DNA from: Aquibacillus koreensis
GTDB lineage: Bacteria > Bacillota > Bacilli > Bacillales > Amphibacillaceae
Direction: 5' to 3'
Length of the DNA: 54,777 bases
Assembly: GCF_025154055.1 (NCBI RefSeq)
Contig: NZ_JAOALK010000046.1
Location: 1 to 54,777, forward strand
Below are positions 44,303 through 52,399 of this stretch, one piece after another; the stretch's first letter is position 1; each line of letters starts with the position of its first letter. A program made the position numbers and the translations under genes. Under the pieces are notes generated by a model that was given only the letters and a program-made list of their open reading frames with translations, was not told the DNA's origin and did not search any database.

Positions 44303-44938
44303 TCATACAAAATGATTTCGAATCGCATAAATCGCTAACTGCGTACGGTCCCGCAAATCCAATTTATCAAGCAGTTGACTTATATGATTTTTCACCGTAC
44401 CTACCGATAAAGCAAGCTCCTCTGCAATCTCTTTATTACTGCGCCCCTCACCAATTCGTTTCAAAATGTCCAGTTCACGTGGAGTTAGATGATGATTTAT
44501 TTTTGGAGTTTCCTGTGACGCCTGGAGCAATCGTGGCATTACCTTCGCTGCAACTTCACCTTGCAACTGAAGTCCCCCTGCCACACATTTTTTCACCGAT
44601 TGAATCAAGGTTTCTGCATCAGCATCCTTTAACATATAGCCATGAGCGCCCAATCGCAATGCCTGAATTGCATATTCATCATCGTTAAATGTTGTCAGTA
44701 TTAACACCTTCATACTCGGCCAACGATGACGAATGATCCGAGCTGCTTCCAGCCCATCCATTTCTGGCATCCGAATATCTAAAACAGCTACATCAAAGCT
44801 TTGCCTCTCACATAAAGAAACAGCGATTCTCCCATTTTTTGCTTCACCAGTTACCTTCATTTCGGGATCGGTTTCCATCATCATTTTCAGACCTTGTGCA
44901 ACGAGTGCCTGGTCTTCAGCTAACAGGATTCGGATCAT
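44303..44938 (-). CDS. NarL/LuxR-type response regulator, LnrK-like
   Basis: 211-aa regulator: receiver domain with Asp in AVLDIRMPEMDG (about 54) and Lys in YMLKDA, then a C-terminal LuxR helix-turn-helix (LTPRELDILKRIGEG, VGTVKNHISQLLDKL). Start ATG at 44938, before MIRILLAEDQ, has AAGGGTGG upstream inside the kinase gene; the longer in-frame extension is just kinase sequence read in another frame. Overlaps the kinase by 23 bases. Expected to activate the ABC exporter genes downstream. Confidence 0.93.
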   Translation of the reverse strand: MIRILLAEDQALVAQGLKMMMETDPEMKVTGEAKNGRIAVSLCERQSFDVAVLDIRMPEMDGLEAARIIRHRWPSMKVLILTTFNDDEYAIQALRLGAHGYMLKDADAETLIQSVKKCVAGGLQLQGEVAAKVMPRLLQASQETPKINHHLTPRELDILKRIGEGRSNKEIAEELALSVGTVKNHISQLLDKLDLRDRTQLAIYAIRNHFV

Positions 44939-46115
44939 CGTTAGCCCCACCCTTTCTATGTATTGGGAATGTACCACGTACAATAAATGACCGCTGATAG
45001 GCAAGAATTTCAATCGCGCCACCAGCTTGTTCGACCCGCTCGCGCATCGAAGTTAATCCATACCCCTCTGCAAAAGAATAGGCTTCCGATATAGGATTGG
45101 ATATTTCAAAGCGAAAAATGCTCTCCCCAGGTGATTCAAATTGGACCGATGCTTCGCGTACTTTACTATGTCGCATCACGTTCGTCAGTGCTTCTTGAAC
45201 GGCACGGTAAACGGCAACCATTTGTTCGGATCCTAGCGATGCGGTGAATGCACGATTTTTGACTGAAAAATGAATTCGAATAAAATTTTCCGCCTCTAGT
45301 TTACGAATCAAGCTAATAATAGCTGGAAGTCCACCAATCTCCTCTTGTTTCAATGCCTTTACTGCGCGACGCGTCTCTTCTAAACTTTCTTTCGCCAAGT
45401 CCTTTAACAAGTCCATTCTTACGCTCGTATCGGGATCAGCTTGCATGCGCGCAACCTCTAATTGCATGAGCAGATTTGTCAGTTTATGTCCAACACTATC
45501 GTGAATTTCTCGGCCAATTTGGGTCCGTTCCTGTTGTCTGACTAATTTCTCATCGGTTATTGATTTCCGTTTAAGCTGCCTATACGCATGTAATAACGTC
45601 TCATAGCGGATCGTTGCTTCCTTCGTTTGTTGAAAAAAGTACCGAAAAACCGAGAGTGCAATTCCGAAAAGAATGATGTAAAGCATTGAAAAAGGAACTG
45701 GATAAGGACTTCGATCTAAAATAGACATGGCTAGAAAAATCGCAGCACTCACCGCACCTACTGCAGCAGCATAAACGATTGAGAGTCGATAACTTGCTTC
45801 TCCAACTATATAAGATAACACCAATAGTACATAGAAATTCTCCGTTGTGTTTATAGCGGATGATTGCAAAGATACGATAAAAACTATTACTGCACCGACA
45901 ATCATTAACAAAGCTTGTATAAGTGGTGATTTTTGAAAAACTGGAATGAGAAAATAACAGGCAAAAAAAATGGCACTACCAAGCCAGCCTAAGGCAGAGA
46001 CCTCTGGTAACTCTCCAAAAGTACGGACTAAACCTAGTATCCAAGCAACAAATAGAATACCTAACCACATCCAGAAACCATATCGAAACATACAAAACCC
46101 CCAAACAAAAACCAA
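44916..46115 (-). CDS. DesK/LiaS-type sensor histidine kinase, LnrJ-like
   Basis: Up to 399-aa kinase (391 aa from ATG 46091, which is eight bases from GGGGG and is an equally good start). Five or six N-terminal helices (about 5-165) form an intramembrane sensor, a HisKA_3 domain carries the phospho-acceptor His in IGREIHDSVGHKL (about 205), and the ATPase domain ends with GYGLTSMRERVEQAGG. Kinases of this type sense membrane-perturbing antibiotics. Partner regulator overlaps its 3' end. Confidence 0.9.
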   Translation of the reverse strand: MVFVWGFCMFRYGFWMWLGILFVAWILGLVRTFGELPEVSALGWLGSAIFFACYFLIPVFQKSPLIQALLMIVGAVIVFIVSLQSSAINTTENFYVLLVLSYIVGEASYRLSIVYAAAVGAVSAAIFLAMSILDRSPYPVPFSMLYIILFGIALSVFRYFFQQTKEATIRYETLLHAYRQLKRKSITDEKLVRQQERTQIGREIHDSVGHKLTNLLMQLEVARMQADPDTSVRMDLLKDLAKESLEETRRAVKALKQEEIGGLPAIISLIRKLEAENFIRIHFSVKNRAFTASLGSEQMVAVYRAVQEALTNVMRHSKVREASVQFESPGESIFRFEISNPISEAYSFAEGYGLTSMRERVEQAGGAIEILAYQRSFIVRGTFPIHRKGGANDDPNPVS

Positions 46116-46164
46116 TCTTTAATTCTAAATATATCACAGAGCTAGGACAGAGGGCAGACATTTT

Positions 46165-46196
46165 CGTGGACATAAGAACCGTCCCCATGTTTCCAC
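46165..46196 (-). repeat. GGGACGGTTCT-family repeat, GTGGAC flank type
   Basis: Reverse core with GTGGAC left flank and GTTTCC right flank, between the kinase start and the lipoprotein terminator. Confidence 0.87.
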
Positions 46197-46205
46197 TACA
46201 CACAG

Positions 46206-46237
46206 AAAAACCAGACCCGGAAGTGGGTCTGGTTTTT
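46206..46237. terminator. Bidirectional terminator
   Basis: AAAAACCAGACCC / GGGTCTGGTTTTT with a six-base loop; T-runs on both strands. It ends the first lipoprotein gene on the minus strand. Confidence 0.9.
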
Positions 46238-46255
46238 CTGGTTTCGTTTGAAAAC

Positions 46256-47056
46256 TTATAAATGGATCGTAACTTCTGCATCTTCTCGTAACTTGTTCAC
46301 GAGTTCTTGTGTTGTTTCTGTTTCTTTCTGAGTTCTAATTTGTTGTTCTAAGCTCGGTTTTGCTTCCTCAAATGATGGAATTTCTGCACCTTCTGCACCT
46401 GATTCCTCTTGTTGCGCAATCGCTTGGTCATAAAGTGCTTGTAACTCTTCTTCCGTTACTTCAACCTCACCCGCTTCATTTGCGATAAGTTGATCTAACT
46501 TTACTTGCAATTCTACTTGAGACATTACTTCAGTCTTATCCATTCCTTGCTCTTCCAAAGCTGCAAAAAATTCTTCTTGTGTCTCCATTTCGTTTTGTGC
46601 TACCAATCCATCGAGTGTTTCATTAACTTTATCCTCAGATGCTTCCAAGTCACTTTTTTCAACTTCTTGAACGAGGAGCTCTTGCCCAATCATTGATTCC
46701 ATAATCTGTTCCTTAAACTGGTCCTGATCTAACTCTTGACCAGACATCTGGTATTGTAACGCCGTTTGTTGGAACTGACTTACATAAAGGGATTCATAAT
46801 CTTCTTTAGAGATTTCCACCCCGTTTACTTCTGCAACAACATCAGGAACGTCCTCTAAATCTGGCTCAGGCATCTCCATTTGTTGTTCTCCACCAGCAGC
46901 ATTTTCTGCGCCCTCTTCACCAGCAGTCTCATCCACCTCTTCTTGTGGTTCTGTTTGATCCTCATTACTTTCCGTATTTTCACCCTCGTTACTGCATGCA
47001 GCAGTGAACGCTATAATTCCTGCTAGGGATAAACTTACTAACCATTTTTTCTTCAA
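46256..47056 (-). CDS. SurA-N domain lipoprotein, copy 1
   Basis: 266-aa lipoprotein: signal peptide with lipobox FTAAC (about 17-21), a long acidic linker rich in Glu/Asn (about 22-70), and a SurA N-terminal chaperone-type domain (VVAEVNGVEISKEDYESLY, MIGQELLVQEVEKS, QVELQVKLDQLIANEA). No parvulin isomerase domain is present, so unlike PrsA it is likely only a chaperone-like or scaffolding protein on the outer membrane face. The TTG at 47056 follows GAAGGAG. The next gene upstream is a tandem duplicate. Confidence 0.85.
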   Translation of the reverse strand: MKKKWLVSLSLAGIIAFTAACSNEGENTESNEDQTEPQEEVDETAGEEGAENAAGGEQQMEMPEPDLEDVPDVVAEVNGVEISKEDYESLYVSQFQQTALQYQMSGQELDQDQFKEQIMESMIGQELLVQEVEKSDLEASEDKVNETLDGLVAQNEMETQEEFFAALEEQGMDKTEVMSQVELQVKLDQLIANEAGEVEVTEEELQALYDQAIAQQEESGAEGAEIPSFEEAKPSLEQQIRTQKETETTQELVNKLREDAEVTIHL

Positions 47057-47215
47057 ATCAAATTCTCCTTCCAAACCGTGATGTTGGTCATTGTAACATC
47101 TTTTTTCTAGTCATGTACAATTTCGTTTTTCAGAAAAACCCCTATATTTCAAAAATGTAATAGCCGCTATCGCCTGGTATAAAAGGATTTCAGCATCCAT
47201 AAAGGTTATTTTGAC

Positions 47216-47239
47216 TTGAAATAAGTAAAAAGTGTGTAA
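47216..47239 (-). promoter_or_regulatory. Duplicated upstream element, copy 1
   Basis: A 24-bp stretch (TTGAAATAAG then TAAAAAGTGTGTAA) identical to that at 48384, about 160 bases upstream of this lipoprotein start. Probably part of a conserved promoter or regulatory region carried along by the duplication. Confidence 0.6.
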
Positions 47240-47344
47240 AAAACCGGTCGCGGTGCCTATCCCTCTGCCTCATAAAGAAACATCTCCTTCAAGGAATGAA
47301 GATCTCAACAATTTTTATCCAAAAGACAGATGGGTAGCTCTTTT

Positions 47345-47377
47345 CGTGGACAAAAGAACCGTCCCCATGTTTCCATT
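47345..47377 (-). repeat. GGGACGGTTCT-family repeat, GTGGAC flank type
   Basis: Same flank type and position relative to the terminator as the copy at 46165, so it was probably duplicated together with the lipoprotein gene. Confidence 0.88.
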
Positions 47378-47384
47378 TCATTTT

Positions 47385-47415
47385 AAAAAACCAGGCCCGG
47401 GGGGTCTGGTTTTTT
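47385..47415. terminator. Bidirectional terminator, duplicated
   Basis: AAAAAACCAGGCCC / GGGTCTGGTTTTTT, nearly the same as at 46206. It ends the second lipoprotein gene. Confidence 0.88.
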
Positions 47416-47431
47416 AGGTTTGTAGCTATTC

Positions 47432-48229
47432 TTATAGATTAATTGTAACGTCTGCTTTTTCTCTTAACTTTTTCATAAGTTCTTGGGTTGTTTCTGCTTC
47501 TTTTCGATTAATAATTTCTTGTTCTAAATTATCTCTAATTTCATCAAATGCTGGAACTTCGGTAGTTTCTCCACCAGCTTCCTCACGTTGAGCAACTAAC
47601 TGGTCATAAAATTCCTGCAATTCTTCTTCTGTTACTTCGAAACCACCTGATTCAGCTGCTACAAATTCGTCTAACTTCACTTGCATTTCAACTTTTGACA
47701 TTACTTCAGCCTCTTCCATTCCTTGTAGCTCTAAGGCATCTAAAAATTCTTCTTTTGTCTCCAAGCCATTTTGTGCAGCTAATTCCTCGATTTTTTCATT
47801 AACTTTTTCTTCAGATACAGCCACATTACTTTTATTAACCTCTTGGACAAGTAGCTCTTGACCAATCACTGATTCTGCAATCTTATTCTCATATTCATCA
47901 TGATCAAAGTGTAGACCAGACGCTAGGTATTGCCTCGCTGTTTGTTGGAATTGGCTTAGATAAAGAGGTTCAAAATCTTCTTTTAAAATCTCGACCCCAT
48001 TCACTTCAGCAATAACATCTGGAATATTTTTCAAGTTCGGCGAACCCATTTCAGGTTGCCTACTTGTATAATTTTCTTCTTCATTAACTGTTTCCTCATT
48101 GGCAGTTTCTTGTGTTTCTGTTTGATCGTCATTATTTTCCGTATTTTCGGTATCGTCACTGCAAGCAACTGTAAACGTTATCATTCCTGCTAAAGATAGA
48201 CTTACTAACCATTTTTTATTCAAATTCAT
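47432..48229 (-). CDS. SurA-N domain lipoprotein, copy 2
   Basis: 265-aa paralog of the preceding lipoprotein, with lipobox FTVAC, a shorter acidic linker and the same SurA-N core (VIAEVNGVEILKEDFEPLY, VIGQELLVQEVNKS, KVEMQVKLDEFVAAES). The gene, its terminator, the dispersed repeat after it and a 24-bp upstream block are all duplicated, giving a unit of about 1.17 kb. GGAAGGGG precedes the ATG. Confidence 0.85.
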   Translation of the reverse strand: MNLNKKWLVSLSLAGMITFTVACSDDTENTENNDDQTETQETANEETVNEEENYTSRQPEMGSPNLKNIPDVIAEVNGVEILKEDFEPLYLSQFQQTARQYLASGLHFDHDEYENKIAESVIGQELLVQEVNKSNVAVSEEKVNEKIEELAAQNGLETKEEFLDALELQGMEEAEVMSKVEMQVKLDEFVAAESGGFEVTEEELQEFYDQLVAQREEAGGETTEVPAFDEIRDNLEQEIINRKEAETTQELMKKLREKADVTINL

Positions 48230-48383
48230 TCCCCTTCCAAACTGTGTTGTAAAATTATTGTACCATCAATATTCTAGGCTTGTACATACTCAAAAAATTG
48301 AAGAGAAGCCTTTAGTACCGAGATTGATTTTAGTCATGATGACCCGTATAACAGACTTAAAGCACGTAAATGAAGCACATAAA

Positions 48384-48407
48384 TTGAAATAAGTAAAAAG
48401 TGTGTAA
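48384..48407 (-). promoter_or_regulatory. Duplicated upstream element, copy 2
   Basis: Identical 24-bp partner of 47216-47239, about 155 bases upstream of the second lipoprotein start. Confidence 0.6.
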
Positions 48408-48557
48408 TAGATGTTACAGCTTTACTAATTATTCCACTTTTTTATGTTTTACGTGTAAAATAGCTAGAGTAGCTGCACTTTATGAGGACAAGGAAACATC
48501 ATGACCGTTTCATCACACATAGAAAATCGAACTTTATTTTTTCAAGGAGGCCTTTAT

Positions 48558-49211
48558 ATGAAAATTAATAAGGACAAAAAATTATTATTTATCGGTGACT
48601 CAATTACAGATTGCGACCGAGCTAAGCCTGAAGGAGAGGGAATGTTTGGTGCTTATGGTAATGGTTACGTATCATTTGTAAACGCATTCTTAACCTCTAC
48701 CTATCCAGAATTAGGAATTAGAGTTGTGAACAAGGGGATTTCAGGTAACAAAGTACGTGATTTAAAAGCAAGATGGCAAGAGGACGTTGTTGATCAGAAG
48801 CCAGATTGGCTCGTTGTGATGATTGGGATTAATGATGTTTGGAGACAATATGATATACCGTTTATGAAGGACCATCATGTGTATATAGAAGAATATGAAA
48901 AAACACTTCGAGAATTAATAGAAAGCACCAAACCAACAGTAGAAGGTCTAGTTTTGATGACCCCATACTACTTGGAACCAAACAAAGAAGATCCAATGCG
49001 CAAGACCATGGACGCGTATGGAGCAGTTGTGAAGAAAATTGCAGAAGAAACAAATAGCATCTTTATCGACACACAAGCTGCATTTGATAAACTAATGGAA
49101 AACATCTACCCTGCAGCACTAGCCTGGGATCGCGTTCACCCTAACGATTCCGGCCACATATTACTCGCAAGAACCTTCCTAACCAACATAGGATTCGACT
49201 GGACCAAATAA
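48558..49211 (+). CDS. SGNH/GDSL hydrolase
   Basis: 217-aa esterase/lipase-like hydrolase without a signal peptide. Block I is LLFIGDSITD (catalytic Ser, about 14), block II Gly in NKGISGNKV, block III Asn in IGINDVW, and block V DRVHPNDSGH with the catalytic Asp and His (about 196-199). Cytoplasmic SGNH proteins of this size commonly deacetylate sugars or act as esterases. The ATG at 48558 has AAGGAGG at ideal spacing; an in-frame ATG 19 codons upstream lacks one. Confidence 0.93.
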   Translation: MKINKDKKLLFIGDSITDCDRAKPEGEGMFGAYGNGYVSFVNAFLTSTYPELGIRVVNKGISGNKVRDLKARWQEDVVDQKPDWLVVMIGINDVWRQYDIPFMKDHHVYIEEYEKTLRELIESTKPTVEGLVLMTPYYLEPNKEDPMRKTMDAYGAVVKKIAEETNSIFIDTQAAFDKLMENIYPAALAWDRVHPNDSGHILLARTFLTNIGFDWTK

Positions 49212-49247
49212 TCTAAACAAATTAGCCCCACCACACAAAAGAAGCAA

Positions 49248-49319
49248 AGGGACAGACCTTGGAAACAGGGGGACGGTTCTTCCGTTTCCATTCTGGCAAA
49301 CGGAAGAACCGTCCTCTGG
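49248..49319. repeat. GGGACGGTTCT-family composite inverted element
   Basis: Plus long form (GGGACAG then GGGACGGTTCT) facing a short reverse unit; right after the SGNH hydrolase. The flanks match as GGAAAC/GTTTCC. Confidence 0.9.
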
Positions 49320-49425
49320 TTATTTGCCTACTCCCCCCATTCTTGATACTTGTACAAAGAAAATGTGTAGCATTTATAGCATAACGTTTTGATGTAAAGC
49401 ATTTATTTTATAAGGGGGGATGTGG

Positions 49426-50007
49426 ATGAGTGACAAAACCTTCGGAACACAGGATTTGGTTAAGCCTCGACACGATATTACTAGTGTGCAATATTCAAAG
49501 ACAGTAAAGCTTGTCTATGGGAGTTTGTTAGGTGCGATTGCAGCTTTGTTGCAGGCTGCAGGACTTTTTGCAGGGATTGGTTACGCATTCAGTATTATGG
49601 CTACAGGCCCAATTGTACTAGCTACTGTCATTTCTATACGTATTGGTTTAATAACATATGTATTAACTACTTGTTTATTAGTCATCATCCAACCTACCGA
49701 AGTATTTATTTTCCTTTTTACTACTGGCTTGTTAGGAGTTAGTCTAGGAATTGGATTTAAGCTAGTCAGACAAACAGCAATGGTTACCTTAATCGGCGCT
49801 GTCTCCTTGGCTACCGGTGTACTTTCGTTGCTTTACTTATTTCAATTCCCAATCCTTGGTCCATCTATTAATTCAGAACTCAGTGTGAAAGTAATTGCAG
49901 GGGTTGTGGCTTTTTCTCTGGTGTACAGTTGGATTTGGATGCGAGTTAGTATGTTTGGGTTTAAACGGATGCGTCGTTTTTTATTAGGAGAAATGGTAAA
50001 AATATAG
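49426..50007 (+). CDS. Hypothetical membrane protein, 193 aa
   Basis: Small integral membrane protein with five or six hydrophobic helices (from about 25 to 180), short loops and a basic cytoplasmic end (FGFKRMRRF). It resembles ECF-transporter S components in size and in having several short helices, but I see no vitamin-binding signature, so function is unassigned. The ATG at 49426 is preceded by AAGGGGGG; two codons earlier there is a less likely start. Confidence 0.65.
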   Translation: MSDKTFGTQDLVKPRHDITSVQYSKTVKLVYGSLLGAIAALLQAAGLFAGIGYAFSIMATGPIVLATVISIRIGLITYVLTTCLLVIIQPTEVFIFLFTTGLLGVSLGIGFKLVRQTAMVTLIGAVSLATGVLSLLYLFQFPILGPSINSELSVKVIAGVVAFSLVYSWIWMRVSMFGFKRMRRFLLGEMVKI

Positions 50008-50176
50008 AATAGATAATTACATCAACTTTCAAAAGGGTACGTTGGAAGCGATTTTTAGACTAATAACACTGATTTTCCGCACAGGCACATGCCCATTTAA
50101 CACAGAATGGGGATTTAACTATCTCATTTTTATCTTTTCTACATAACATGTTGTATATCGATATGGAGGTGTTTAA

Positions 50177-50302
50177 ATGAGTGGATCTGTCGCAGGTGCA
50201 GGAGCAGGAGTAGGCTACGGTGGAGGTTTTGCCTTTATTGTAGTGCTATTTATCCTTTTAATTATTGTAGGTACTTCTTTCGTTGGAGGATACGGATACT
50301 AA
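50177..50302 (+). CDS. YjcZ family sporulation protein
   Basis: 41-aa peptide: a Gly-rich N-terminus (GAGAGVGYGGG), one hydrophobic helix (FAFIVVLFILLIIVGTSF) and an aromatic Gly tail (VGGYGY). This is the hallmark of YjcZ-type spore proteins, which are abundant small membrane peptides in spore-forming Bacilli. TGGAGGTG lies at good spacing before the ATG, and a strong terminator follows. Supports a spore-forming host. Confidence 0.92.
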   Translation: MSGSVAGAGAGVGYGGGFAFIVVLFILLIIVGTSFVGGYGY

Positions 50303-50335
50303 GGTAACCGTTCACCAATTAAAATTATAACGATT

Positions 50336-50372
50336 TAAAAAGAAGCAGGAGGCGAACTCCCGCTTCTTTTTT
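50336..50372 (+). terminator. Rho-independent terminator after YjcZ
   Basis: GAAGC-A-GGAG / CTCC-C-GCTTC with a short loop and six Ts downstream on the plus strand, about 35 bases after the stop. Confidence 0.88.
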
Positions 50373-50398
50373 ATGTGCACAAAATACAGAACGAATCA

Positions 50399-50442
50399 CA
50401 GGGACAGTTCTTGGAAACGGGGGGACGGTTCTTGTGACCACA
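50399..50442 (+). repeat. GGGACGGTTCT-family repeat, left arm of a pair
   Basis: Plus long form, GGGACAGTTCT then GGGACGGTTCT. Its inverted partner lies 140 bases downstream at 50584. Confidence 0.88.
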
Positions 50443-50583
50443 GTTATACACGCACCCATGCCTTATCCCCATTCCTTTCCACTATTTCCAAGGACCATGG
50501 ACCAGACAGAGATTTGTTAACTAGAGCATTTCGTTCCAAAGCTATCACATCTTGTTCACGAAAGTGCTGACAAGATAAAAAAA

Positions 50584-50634
50584 AGAAACATGAGAACCGT
50601 CCCCGTGTTTACGAGGTCTGTCCCCATGTTCTCA
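50584..50634 (-). repeat. GGGACGGTTCT-family repeat, right arm of a pair
   Basis: Reverse long form (AGAACCGTCCCC then GGTCTGTCCCC). No gene is visible in the 140 bases between the arms. Confidence 0.88.
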
Positions 50635-50660
50635 TTTATGCTGTTTTACGATGATTAGGT

Positions 50661-52055
50661 TTAGATGCTTACGTCTTTTTCGATTGCATTTCGGTCATTG
50701 TATATTTTGATGTTTAGTTTTTTCATGATTCTAGATGTTAATGTACCGGATAACATGGCACCATTAACGTTTAGCGCTGTACGTCCCATGTCAATGAGTG
50801 GTTCTACCGAGATTAGTAAACCAGCTAATGCTACTGGTAGGTTCATGGATGAAAGAACGATTAACGCAGCAAATGTTGCACCACCACCAACACCAGCAAC
50901 ACCAAACGAACTAATACCGATTATAAGGATTAACTGCACAATGAATCCAGGTGCAAGTGGATCAATACCTTGTGATGGTGCGATCATTACCGCTAACATC
51001 GCAGGATAGATCCCCGCACAACCATTCTGGCCAATCGTAGCCCCGAATGATGCAGACATGTTCGCGATCCCCTCGTGTACACCCAAGCTATTCTTTTGCG
51101 CTTGAATGTTAAGTGGAATCGTCCCTGCACTCGAACGAGATGTGAAGGCGAACCCAAGCACTGGTAACACTTTACGTAGGAATGTTAATGGATTTAGTCC
51201 AAATAGTCCTACAACGATCAAGTGAATAATAAACATTGCTAATAGTGCAACATACGATGCCCCAACAAATTTTCCAAGTTCCAGAATTCCAGCAACATCC
51301 GTTCTTGCTACTGTAACTGCCATTAATCCTAGAATACCATATGGGGTTAAGCGAAGGATTAACGTAACGATACGCATCACTACGGCATAAACGGCATTCA
51401 CCCAATCAATGAATCGAGCCGCTTGCTCCGGTTGCTTTCTCCGGACTCCAAGGACAGCCACCCCAATAATGATGGAGAAAATCACGACAGCAATCGTGGA
51501 AGTTGCACGTGCCCCTGTCATATCTGCGAATGGATTTGACGGAATGAAACTCAAGATCTGTTGTGGAATAGTCATATCCTCCACCGTTGGCAATCGCTCT
51601 TCTAAAGCGATACCTCTGTCTGTTTCAGACTGACCCGCCTCAATTTGACTAGCATCCAAGTTGAAGATCGAAGCTGTCGATATACCAACAATCGCTGCAG
51701 CCATTGCTGTTGCAACAAGAATACCGATGATCCATGCAGCCATTTTCCCTAATTCTGCAGATTTCTCTAAATTGATAATCGATTGTACAATCGACACCAT
51801 GATTAGTGGGATAACGATCATCATAAGTAAACTTACATACCCTCTACCTACGATGTTGTACCATTCCGTTGTTGTACTCACAATAGCTGAATCAGGATTG
51901 TATGCTAGTTGTAAAAATGCACCGAGCAAAATCCCTAACCCCAAACCAGCAAATACACGCTTACTAAAAGATAAGTGCTTTTTCTGCATGTAAAATAGAA
52001 TACCAATAAGACCAAACATAATTGCAATATTAACCAAAATTAAAAAAGTATCCAT
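50661..52055 (-). CDS. tcyP: L-cystine transporter, TcyP-type (DAACS family)
   Basis: 464-aa sodium/proton:dicarboxylate-type symporter of the kind that imports L-cystine in Bacillus (TcyP, formerly YhcL, about 463 aa). Eight helices plus re-entrant hairpins; the substrate-site motifs appear as FTSRSSAGTIPLN (about 308-320), GATIGQNGCAGIYPAM (about 341-356) and GIGISSFGVAGV-like Gly-rich sequence near 388. AGGAGGG precedes the ATG. It is a single gene; no S-box or T-box leader is recognisable in its upstream region. Confidence 0.92.
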   Translation of the reverse strand: MDTFLILVNIAIMFGLIGILFYMQKKHLSFSKRVFAGLGLGILLGAFLQLAYNPDSAIVSTTTEWYNIVGRGYVSLLMMIVIPLIMVSIVQSIINLEKSAELGKMAAWIIGILVATAMAAAIVGISTASIFNLDASQIEAGQSETDRGIALEERLPTVEDMTIPQQILSFIPSNPFADMTGARATSTIAVVIFSIIIGVAVLGVRRKQPEQAARFIDWVNAVYAVVMRIVTLILRLTPYGILGLMAVTVARTDVAGILELGKFVGASYVALLAMFIIHLIVVGLFGLNPLTFLRKVLPVLGFAFTSRSSAGTIPLNIQAQKNSLGVHEGIANMSASFGATIGQNGCAGIYPAMLAVMIAPSQGIDPLAPGFIVQLILIIGISSFGVAGVGGGATFAALIVLSSMNLPVALAGLLISVEPLIDMGRTALNVNGAMLSGTLTSRIMKKLNIKIYNDRNAIEKDVSI

Positions 52056-52129
52056 ACCATTTCCCTCCTATTCTATAAAACATGTATATTCTACCAAAAC
52101 CTATAAGATTACTCGAATTTAATGCACTT

Positions 52130-52162
52130 TTGGAAACATGGGGACGGTTCTTCCGTTTCCAA
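52130..52162 (+). repeat. GGGACGGTTCT-family repeat, left arm of a pair
   Basis: GGAAAC/GTTTCC unit; the inverted partner is at 52286, about 120 bases away, in the divergent tcyP-lacI gap. Confidence 0.88.
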
Positions 52163-52285
52163 CAACTTTACTAAGGTACCCCTTTCCAAACTTCTTCCAT
52201 GTTCTTCTTCCCATTAAAGAAATGCCATAAACTGTTGTAATTCAAAATATTAGAGTGTAGAGCTCCCGATCCTTTTTAGATAAGC

Positions 52286-52316
52286 GTGCACATAAGAACC
52301 GTCCCCATGATTCCAA
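52286..52316 (-). repeat. GGGACGGTTCT-family repeat, right arm of a pair
   Basis: Reverse unit with GTGCAC left flank and a degenerate GATTCC right flank, 84 bases before the LacI-type gene. Confidence 0.86.
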
Positions 52317-52399
52317 TTGACCTGTTCCCTCGTTCCGTTTGCGTGTATAATAGAAGCATCGATAATGGGAATTTTTGTCTAAATGTTGGAGTGAAGCGC

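Noticed and set aside
52055-52130. S-box or T-box riboswitch before the cystine transporter
   Set aside because: The leader is too short and lacks the conserved T-box or SAM-riboswitch elements; only repeat copies lie further upstream.
94-52316. A CRISPR array made of the GGGACGGTTCT repeats
   Set aside because: Copies are scattered over 52 kb in both orientations at irregular distances, with no regular spacers and no cas genes.
52286-52399. N-terminal extension of the LacI regulator
   Set aside because: The extra codons are a translation of the dispersed repeat and promoter; the ATG at 52400 has GGAGTGA and begins exactly at the helix-turn-helix.
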